From Acidilobaceae archaeon (GTDB lineage: Archaea > Thermoproteota > Thermoprotei_A > Sulfolobales > Acidilobaceae): a stretch of 37,443 nt of DNA. The stretch is from contig JALWTO010000050.1 in the NCBI GenBank assembly GCA_027082825.1, forward strand, positions 1 to 37,443, in the 5' to 3' direction. The notes under the pieces were generated by a model, which saw nothing but the letters and a program-made list of their open reading frames with translations, did no database searches and was not told the origin of the DNA. Shown here one piece after another: positions 31,551 to 37,443 of the stretch (positions within the stretch are counted from its first letter, which is position 1; each line of letters starts with the position of its first letter). The translations under genes were made by a program, and so were the position numbers.

Positions 31551-31901
31551 GTGGCAACGGTCAGGATAGCTGTTCCTACGGAAAGAGGAGGGCTTGATGA
31601 TTTTGTTTATAGCAGGCTTGGAAGAACACCAACCTTTACCATAGTAGAGGTTGATGTCGACACAGGTGAAATAAAGAAGGTTGAAGTTGTGAGAAATCCC
31701 GGAGCTGAGGCAGGAAGTGGAGCTGGAGTGAAAGCTGCTCAAACTATAGCTGATGCTGGAGCTTCTATCTATATAGGACCTAGTCCAGGTCCAAATGCGT
31801 ATGCTGCACTACAGTACCTAGGCGTTAAAGTATTCACATTAGTTGGCGCTAGAGTGAAAGATGCCATTGGAAAGATATTGGAGGAACTTAAGTCCTCCTA
31901 G
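31551..31901 (+). CDS. NifX/NifB-type dinitrogenase iron-molybdenum cofactor-binding protein
   Basis: Small domain of the NifX/NafY/IssA type (PF02579), 116 residues. Typical elements: MATVRIAVPTERGGLDDFVYSRLGRTPTFTI at the start, VVRNPGAEAGSGAGVKAAQTIADAGASIYIGPSPG in the middle, and a C-terminal helix. In nitrogen-fixing bacteria these bind FeMo cofactor or its precursor, but this window has no nif genes. In hyperthermophiles relatives store or carry Fe-S or Fe-Mo-S clusters. It follows the two ferredoxin-ATPases, with GAGGAGG before its GTG start, so these four genes form one operon. Confidence 0.88.
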   Translation: MATVRIAVPTERGGLDDFVYSRLGRTPTFTIVEVDVDTGEIKKVEVVRNPGAEAGSGAGVKAAQTIADAGASIYIGPSPGPNAYAALQYLGVKVFTLVGARVKDAIGKILEELKSS

Positions 31902-32068
31902 CAAATTCAACTTATAGTATCTTTCATAGTACTTTTTAGATCTATTCAGATTTCTTAACGTTACATCTATAATGAACTGACTTATGGGTTTATAAGAAAT
32001 TATGAACAAATGATTAAAGTTCTCTATGGTTTTAATTTATGGTGCTGCTAGGAAGTAGAGAAGATGTG

Positions 32069-32078
32069 TTTATATAAG
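32069..32078 (+). promoter_or_regulatory. TATA box of the unknown gene at 32126
   Basis: TTTATATAAG at 32069-32078 is a strong plus-strand TATA element and would start transcription near 32099, 27 nt before the TTG start. The rest of the gap (31902-32068) is A/T-rich with nothing else that I can name. Confidence 0.5.
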
Positions 32079-32125
32079 TTATCTGGGTTAGGTAATTTAG
32101 AGCTAAAAGCCTGTGGTGCACAAGT

Positions 32126-33040
32126 TTGGTAGAGCTTGAAGCCTGCATTAAAGAGTTTGAGAACATAGAGAGATCTCTTAAGGTGATTGAAGGGAGAATA
32201 GAAAGGTTTGAGTGGGCTAAGAGTGGAAGAAAGAGAGAGGTTGTGGTATTGCTTAAAAGTCTTAGGTTTCCAAGTCTTGATGAGACACCCTTGATAGCAA
32301 CTATTATTGATTCCCTGGCTGACAATCCTGAGGTCAAGAGGGTTGAGGTTTATGAATATGAGACTATTAAGGGGGAAATGGGAAGAAGTGAGAGGGCAGT
32401 TGCGGTTCTCGAAAGTGCATTCAAAAGGGGTTCTGCTGTAATAGCTATAACACCCAGTCTTTTAGGTATTTCATTAGTATCGAGACTTGCTGAAAGGATA
32501 GCTGAGGAGTTGGAGAAGGGAGCCGTTGCTAACATTAACGTGAAATTTGAGAACGTTCTCTATCTTCCATCATCTAATATGATAAGCTCAATAGAGCTTT
32601 TGGCAAAGAGAAACAGTAAAAGTAGTTATGAAAGGGTCTCATGGGTAAGGGAAATTGCATCCAAGAGAGGTATAAATGTCTCTAATGTACACTACATGGA
32701 GGATAATAAATCCATAATTTCGCATATCATATCTAAGGGGAGTAAGGGAGTTTATGAATCAGTCCCAGTAACAAAAGTTTCAAAGATAATATTGGCGATT
32801 TCGAGGTGTATGAATATTAAAGGCATAGAGGAGTTAAAGAGGGTTGAGGAAGCCTCACATACGATATATGCTATAGATGTCCCTGAGATGGTTATGGATG
32901 ATATGATAAACAGACTGAAAGAACTGCTTTCAAGGGCATGGAATCCTCTTAGTCATCCAAGAATAGCACCTTATGTGAAGCAAGGTATAAGAGATTTAAT
33001 GGAAGATATAGGTATAGAGCTCTTGACCATGCTTAGCTAG
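32126..33040 (+). CDS. Conserved-looking protein of unknown function
   Basis: A 304-residue soluble protein with no membrane segment or signal peptide and no motif I recognise. A possible N-terminal helix (LEACIKEFENIERSLKVIEGRIERFEW) leads into an alpha/beta domain (VVVLLKSLRFPSLDETPLIATII, then VKRVEVYEYETIK, then SAVIAITPSLLGISLVSRLAERI). The C-terminal part is helical (RLKELLSRAWNPLSHPRIAPYVKQGIRDLMEDIG). The start is TTG with GGTG about 10 nt upstream. It stands alone between the NifX operon and the nurA-herA pair, separated from nurA by a 215-bp spacer. An alternative start at a later codon is possible. Confidence 0.55.
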   Translation: MVELEACIKEFENIERSLKVIEGRIERFEWAKSGRKREVVVLLKSLRFPSLDETPLIATIIDSLADNPEVKRVEVYEYETIKGEMGRSERAVAVLESAFKRGSAVIAITPSLLGISLVSRLAERIAEELEKGAVANINVKFENVLYLPSSNMISSIELLAKRNSKSSYERVSWVREIASKRGINVSNVHYMEDNKSIISHIISKGSKGVYESVPVTKVSKIILAISRCMNIKGIEELKRVEEASHTIYAIDVPEMVMDDMINRLKELLSRAWNPLSHPRIAPYVKQGIRDLMEDIGIELLTMLS

Positions 33041-33190
33041 CTTTACTCTCCGATGAGGTGAGTCATGCCCGGTACTATGAGCCCGTTAGGGCAATGAGAA
33101 GCTCTGGGGTAACTGAGGAGTTTCCAGTTTTTGATATATGTTTCCAGTAACCAGTCACTCTTGCCAGGGAGTGTTCGGTGTTTTCAAAAA
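33041..33190. other. Structured spacer before nurA (possible small RNA)
   Basis: The spacer holds a compact hairpin GCCC-GTTA-GGGC (33081-33092), a CTCC-GATGA...CTGA-GGAG frame (33048-33056 with 33113-33120) that only loosely resembles a box C/D small RNA, the direct repeat GTTTCCAGT (33120-33128 and 33140-33148), and an inverted repeat CACTC/GAGTG (33156-33160 with 33169-33173). None is enough alone for an RNA gene call. Confidence 0.3.
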
Positions 33191-33214
33191 CGGATGACTT
33201 TTCTGGTATTACCA

Positions 33215-33226
33215 CTTATATTATAC
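33215..33226 (+). promoter_or_regulatory. TATA box of nurA-herA
   Basis: CTTATATTATAC at 33215-33226 lies about 35 nt before the nurA TTG start. Transcription would begin near 33246, giving an almost leaderless message for the repair pair. Confidence 0.5.
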
Positions 33227-33255
33227 TATTTAGACAAACAAGAAGGTAGAGAGGC

Positions 33256-34500
33256 TTGGACATAGCATCTGCACTAGAAAGTCTAATGAAAATAATAGGG
33301 AGGCTAGGAAACGAGGCCTATGGAGGACCTTCAGTTCTAAGGCTTTCGGATGCTTTAGAGGTAAGGATGCCTGTTGAAGAGTCAGGACTTGCTGAAAGCG
33401 AAGTCTATGAATATCAGTCAAAACCACTTTCACCAAGAACTCCGTTTCCTCATATGATTTGGGATGATGCGAAGTTTATAGGAATTGATTCGAGTAGCAG
33501 AAGGCTTGATGCACCTCAAGCAAGTATTGTAGTTGCAGCTGTGAGTATCTCTTGGGGTGCATTTGAACTCCTAGACTGGCCTTCAGTCTATGAGGGTTTT
33601 AGCAGTTTTGGTCCACCCTTTCTGAGAATGCTTCCAAACAGTGAAGGATCCTTAGCCTTAGAAGCCCCTTCTTGGATAGATATGAGGAATCCAGCAGGTC
33701 TGTTCTATGACAGAGACTACAGTGTTGCACAGGCAATGGACGAGGCTAGAGTCTTTCTTGAGAACTGGGCTCTTTCAGAGGCAGTACCAAAGCTCCTAAA
33801 GAGCTCTAAGGGAGCTGTTATTATGGTTGATGGACCTCTTTATCTTGTACCTGGAGCTCTTGCAGGAATTGGTGCCCCAGAGAAGTATATTGAGGCTTGG
33901 AGATTCCTTCTGGCCTCAAGAATGGAGGCAGTAAGATCCTTAGAGGATATGGGAGTTCCTGTAATGGGTATTGTGAAGAGGCTTTCAAGGAGTAGAATTC
34001 TCCATAGAACTCCTCAGGTCTCTATAGGTATAAGTAAATGTATAGGTGTTAAAGATTTTAGTGATGAGAGCGCACTTTATCTACTCTATAGAAGTGGTTG
34101 TGTTAAGAGAAGGCCAGGTTTCATATATAAGACTCCTAAGATAAAAGTTAAGAGTAATGTGGAGGAAGATATGAACAAGATTGTTGAATATCTTATATTA
34201 CCTCCAGGAAGGCTTCAAGATTCTTCAGGTCTGGGAAGAATGGTCAGGATAGAATATAGTGAAAAAACATTGAGAATTATAAGATCATGGGGAGTAGAAC
34301 CATATCAGATCTATTCAATGGCTAGTCTTGCCAGTGATAGTCTTCTTCCGCTCTGTATACAGGCTAGCGATAGAAGAGCAAAGATGATAACCAAGGCTTT
34401 AAAGCATTTAATTTCATCCATGCTTGTGGCTAAGGGAACTATTCTTGATTATGAGGACTTAGGAGAGGTGGAGATTAGGTGGCCAGGTATGAAAATTTAA
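33256..34500 (+). CDS. nurA: DNA double-strand-break end-resection nuclease NurA
   Basis: NurA-domain 5'-to-3' nuclease that acts with HerA in resecting broken DNA ends, 414 residues. The metal-binding region KFIGIDSSSRRLDAPQASIVV contains Asp78, and the second conserved Asp is in VIMVDGPLYLVP (Asp192). It is somewhat longer than the roughly 340-residue Sulfolobus NurA. The TTG start is near-leaderless. The herA start lies inside its last codons (22-nt overlap), so the two are coupled, as expected for a complex. Mre11 and Rad50, often in the same operon elsewhere, are not in this window. Confidence 0.85.
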   Translation: MDIASALESLMKIIGRLGNEAYGGPSVLRLSDALEVRMPVEESGLAESEVYEYQSKPLSPRTPFPHMIWDDAKFIGIDSSSRRLDAPQASIVVAAVSISWGAFELLDWPSVYEGFSSFGPPFLRMLPNSEGSLALEAPSWIDMRNPAGLFYDRDYSVAQAMDEARVFLENWALSEAVPKLLKSSKGAVIMVDGPLYLVPGALAGIGAPEKYIEAWRFLLASRMEAVRSLEDMGVPVMGIVKRLSRSRILHRTPQVSIGISKCIGVKDFSDESALYLLYRSGCVKRRPGFIYKTPKIKVKSNVEEDMNKIVEYLILPPGRLQDSSGLGRMVRIEYSEKTLRIIRSWGVEPYQIYSMASLASDSLLPLCIQASDRRAKMITKALKHLISSMLVAKGTILDYEDLGEVEIRWPGMKI

Positions 34501-36647
34501 ATGATCATGAAAAAGACTGGATGTCCTCAGCAGAGGATCTCGCCTCTAAAGTCTCCGAAATGCTAAGTTCTGCATACGAAGTTGCAAGGAAGTATGGAAA
34601 AGTTGTGGGAAGAATAAGTAGATTTGGTGAGGTGAAAGTTGAGGAAGGTGCTAAAGTAGAGTTTGAAATAGACCCTCAGATTTACTATTCTGAGAGAGAG
34701 GCTCCATTTCATAGAGTAGGTGATTACTTAGCTGTCATAGATCCTAAAAATTTAAAGGTGGTCTTAGTTAGGGTCTCTGCTATAGTTAGAAGGGATGAGC
34801 TTGCCCAGCTAGGGTTAGAACCTCCTTTATCAAGTTTTGCTAGTACACCTGATCCTAAGGGATTATTGACAAGGACAGTTGTTTATGGTGAAGTTGTTGT
34901 TGAGATGGATCCAAATAATGGGGAAGTAATACCAGCTACAACAAGCTTAGAACCTCAAAGCCCAGTTGTTGATCCAAAGCCCGGTGTTCTTGAAAGCCTC
35001 TTGGATTTACCAAAAGAAGGTGTACCTCTAGGAGCACTGGCCACAGCTGGTTCCTTGGTTAAAGAGGGTTCTGTAGTCGTTCGTCTTCCTCTTAAAGCTT
35101 TTTATCAACATATATTAATAATAGGAACAACTGGGTCTGGGAAAACAACAGCAATAAAGAATTTAGTAACTAGTCTTTATAGCCTTCTTCCAAGGCCTAA
35201 AAGGCCAGTTGCTGTTATAGTTGATATGAATCAAGATTTTATACAACTTCCTTTACCTCCACAACCCCAACCTCCTATTGAGCCTGAACAGACAATAAAG
35301 GAGAAGATATTTAGAGGTGTGAGGTCTCCAAAAGGTATAATTGCAGTAGTTCCGATAACGCTCTATGAGATTTCAGAAGCTATGAGTGATATAATAGAAG
35401 AAAAGGGTTCTGTAACGTATTTAGGAGTTATGGAGAGAATAGCTGAGTGGTATTATTTAGACTCAATATCTCCATTGACAGGAGGAGGTCCTCCAGCTGG
35501 GATTGCAGCCAGAAAGAACCTAAATGGAGTTATTGTTGAGATAGAGGGACCTAGTTTTAAAGTATTGTTTATCCCATATATAGTGAATACTGTATGTGCT
35601 GAGAGTGACTCTCTTTTAGGTCTTATGCCAGGTTTGACTCAGCTTGCAAGGGATCTTATGAGAAGGCTTAGAGAAAGGATTAGAAGAAAAGGACCTGTAA
35701 GAGGTTGTGCAGGTCCTCTCCAGGTCCTTTATGGTTCATTACATGCATACCATGAGTCTATGCTCAGAAAAGGAGGTCTTGAGAGACCTGATGAAATAGA
35801 GGTTGCTAAGGAGGCTGTTGAGGGTTGGATGACCTTAGGAGAAGACTTTTTGGTCTCGGATAGGACTTTAGATCTCATGATAAATGGTAAAAGGACATCA
35901 TTTGAGGAGTTCGCAGACTTTTACCTTGATGCACTATATGAGATAAGACCTCATAAGGGAACACTTGAAGCACTTATGAGAAGGGTTGGAAGCCTTCTTG
36001 ACAGCGGAATAGTTGACATAATGATAAATATATATGGTGACGAAATGGAAGTTCTTCCAGAGCCTAATTGGGAGTGGGTTATAGATGAGGCATATAATGA
36101 TGATATGCCAATAGTTCTTGACCTCAAGTGGTCATCTGAAAGAAGTCTAAGCAGCATTGAGGGACCTAGGCTTGCTGCCTACAGAATGTTAGAGAGGCTT
36201 ATTGCATGGAAACAAAGGGCATGGGCAATGAGAAGGAAGACCCCTAATGTTCTTGTTGTCATAGATGAAGCACATCAGTTCTTTCCTCAGGAAAAAGGAG
36301 CTCAGGAGGAGAAAGAGGCCAGCAGACAGGTGGCTGGGATGATAGCTAAAGTGGCTAGGCTTGGAAGGGCCAGAGGTGTTGGAATACTTTTCTCAACTCA
36401 TAGCCCAGGAGATCTCCATGATATAATTCTTCAGTTGACGAACACAAAGATACTTTTAAGAACTGATAAGGTTCAGGCTGAGCATATGGAGATTCCTTCT
36501 GAGGTCAAACCTTATTTACCAAGGCTTCCAGATAGACATATGCTTATTATGAGTCATGTCTTTAAGGAAGGTTATGTGTTTGTAAGGACAACAACACCCT
36601 TAACCATGCACTATGACATAAGTGCTGGAAGTCCTGATCTTGCTTAA
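34479..36647 (+). CDS. herA: DNA translocase/helicase HerA, enlarged
   Basis: Hexameric FtsK/HerA-type ATPase, partner of NurA, 722 residues against about 500 in Sulfolobus. The N-terminal HAS-barrel-like domain (about 38-200) is followed by Walker A GTTGSGKTTA (216-225), Walker B VLVVIDEAHQFFP (591-603), and the C-terminal sensor/arginine region ARLGRARGVGILFSTHSP and LLRTDKVQAEHM. Between the Walker motifs lie 375 residues, roughly 160 more than usual, including a Pro-rich patch (PLPPQPQPPIEP) and a helical segment near 380-500. The GTG start at 34479 overlaps nurA and has GGTGGAG upstream; the ATG at 34521 is less likely. Confidence 0.88.
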   Translation: MARYENLNDHEKDWMSSAEDLASKVSEMLSSAYEVARKYGKVVGRISRFGEVKVEEGAKVEFEIDPQIYYSEREAPFHRVGDYLAVIDPKNLKVVLVRVSAIVRRDELAQLGLEPPLSSFASTPDPKGLLTRTVVYGEVVVEMDPNNGEVIPATTSLEPQSPVVDPKPGVLESLLDLPKEGVPLGALATAGSLVKEGSVVVRLPLKAFYQHILIIGTTGSGKTTAIKNLVTSLYSLLPRPKRPVAVIVDMNQDFIQLPLPPQPQPPIEPEQTIKEKIFRGVRSPKGIIAVVPITLYEISEAMSDIIEEKGSVTYLGVMERIAEWYYLDSISPLTGGGPPAGIAARKNLNGVIVEIEGPSFKVLFIPYIVNTVCAESDSLLGLMPGLTQLARDLMRRLRERIRRKGPVRGCAGPLQVLYGSLHAYHESMLRKGGLERPDEIEVAKEAVEGWMTLGEDFLVSDRTLDLMINGKRTSFEEFADFYLDALYEIRPHKGTLEALMRRVGSLLDSGIVDIMINIYGDEMEVLPEPNWEWVIDEAYNDDMPIVLDLKWSSERSLSSIEGPRLAAYRMLERLIAWKQRAWAMRRKTPNVLVVIDEAHQFFPQEKGAQEEKEASRQVAGMIAKVARLGRARGVGILFSTHSPGDLHDIILQLTNTKILLRTDKVQAEHMEIPSEVKPYLPRLPDRHMLIMSHVFKEGYVFVRTTTPLTMHYDISAGSPDLA

Positions 36648-36670
36648 ATATCTCAGATTTAAACCTTATA

Positions 36671-37443
36671 ATGGAAAAGGTGTTAAGATCGCAGGAAAGG
36701 CCTGGAAGGATCCTTCTTTCATTAATAGTTATAACGATATTCTTTAGTGTGTCATCAGCTGCAATACTGGTCTTACTTTCAGGTGCTCCTTTTTATGCAT
36801 GTGCCTTCTGGAGAATGTTAATTTCTACTATCCTGGTTTCAGGACCTTTAATAGCATCTAGGGGCTCATTTAAATACTTGTCACTTAGAAACATAATCTT
36901 AACAGTAGCAGCAGGAATAGCACTTGGGGCTCATTTCCTTCTCTGGATGAAATCTCTTTTCCTGATACCTGTTGCCGTAAGCGTTACAGTGGTTTCAACT
37001 TATCCGTTTTTCAATTTAATAGTTGATATACTGACGTTTAAGGAAAAAGTTGGCAAAAAACAAGTAATTTATATGGCTTCAGGATTTGTTCTTCTATTCT
37101 TATTTATGAATCCAAAGTTCTCTGGTTCTAGGCCTGAAGGCTTTCTTTTGGCACTGGGAGGTGCACTTGCCGCGTCAACATATTTCTCGATAGGAAAGGC
37201 TTTAAGAAGGTTTCTTACACTTTCAGAGTACGTTACTCCAGTTTACCTTTTTTCAACACTGACTATTTTGATATATTCAATGATCATAGGTGCAAACTTA
37301 GTGCACTATGACATGAAGACATATATTTACTTCATTTTACTGGCAGTAATTCCCATGATGGGAGGTCATACTTTGATGAACTATCTCCTTAAATTCATGA
37401 AGTCAAGTACAGTAACCTCGATCGCCTTGACAGAACCTATAGG
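36671..37443 (+). CDS. EamA/DMT-family transporter, C-terminus cut by window edge
   Basis: The frame from ATG 36671 is open to the right edge (about 257 codons, no stop). It starts MEKVLRSQERPGRILLSLIV and has about nine hydrophobic segments. The repeated pattern YACAFWRMLISTILVS, GIALGAHFLLWMKSLFL and PVAVSVTVVSTYPFFNLI is typical of the first EamA half. The later segment GGHTLMNYLLKFMKSSTVTSIALTEPIG matches the end of the second half. Drug/metabolite transporters of this kind export or import small metabolites. The partial sequence gives no hint of the substrate. It begins 24 bp after herA and may be read through from that operon. Confidence 0.85.
   Translation, partial: MEKVLRSQERPGRILLSLIVITIFFSVSSAAILVLLSGAPFYACAFWRMLISTILVSGPLIASRGSFKYLSLRNIILTVAAGIALGAHFLLWMKSLFLIPVAVSVTVVSTYPFFNLIVDILTFKEKVGKKQVIYMASGFVLLFLFMNPKFSGSRPEGFLLALGGALAASTYFSIGKALRRFLTLSEYVTPVYLFSTLTILIYSMIIGANLVHYDMKTYIYFILLAVIPMMGGHTLMNYLLKFMKSSTVTSIALTEPI

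Noticed and set aside
31551-31901. Nitrogen fixation cluster suggested by the NifX-type gene
   Set aside because: No nifHDK, nifB or nifEN genes are in the window, and NifX-type domains are common in non-fixing archaea.
33048-33120. Box C/D guide RNA in the nurA spacer
   Set aside because: The possible C box (CCGATGA) breaks the consensus at two places, there is no good internal D' box, and a stable hairpin sits where the guide should be.

Overview
The window looks like a chromosomal segment of a thermophilic archaeon of the Thermoproteota (crenarchaeal side). The evidence is an A+T-rich sequence, many GTG and TTG starts, TATA-type promoters about 25 nt before gene starts, a stand-alone eukaryote-type ribosomal protein S26e, a NurA-HerA pair, an XPD-type Fe-S helicase, a tungsten-type aldehyde:ferredoxin oxidoreductase, inositol-1-phosphate synthase, two-subunit fumarase and NadA/NadB/NadC. 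I cannot name a genus. No CRISPR array, tRNA, rRNA or intact transposase was found.

Left part (1-9159): a minus-strand operon reads AMP-forming acyl-CoA ligase, MaoC hydratase, KAS III-like ketosynthase, alpha/beta hydrolase, then a branched-chain-amino-acid-type ABC importer (LivK, LivH, LivM, LivG). A divergent regulator with two TetR DNA-binding domains faces it. The set suggests uptake and CoA-dependent breakdown of an organic acid. The last gene, livG, is cut after its Q-loop and fused to the antisense of the tail of a membrane-protein gene. This marks a rearrangement junction at about 158-225.

Middle (9160-20004): about 770 bp of decayed sequence; AOR plus a methyltransferase; a CitG-like gene behind a structured leader; inositol-phosphate synthase behind a leader with two competing or interlocking GC-rich helices; an HtpX-like membrane protease; a small secreted-protein gene interrupted by an in-frame TAG; a GC-rich candidate small RNA; an S9 peptidase; and a lipid-/oligosaccharide-flippase-like protein.

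Right part (20005-37443): S26e; a nadA-nadC-nadB operon that ends in a small palm-domain (nucleotidyl-cyclase-like) protein and has a perfect 16-bp palindrome upstream; an XPD-like helicase; a 350-nt GC-rich region that folds into a long rod with about 50 nested base pairs; fumarase; a thioesterase; a coupled operon of a Panacea-like protein, two ferredoxin-containing MinD-type ATPases and a NifX-type protein; an unknown protein; NurA and a large HerA; and a partial EamA transporter running off the right edge.

The most interesting items are the rod-like RNA candidate at 26565-26913, the two structured leaders (12530-12701 and 14782-14844), the Panacea-MinD-NifX operon, and the palm-domain protein inside the NAD operon. 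All functional statements come from reading the sequence; no database search or folding program was run.
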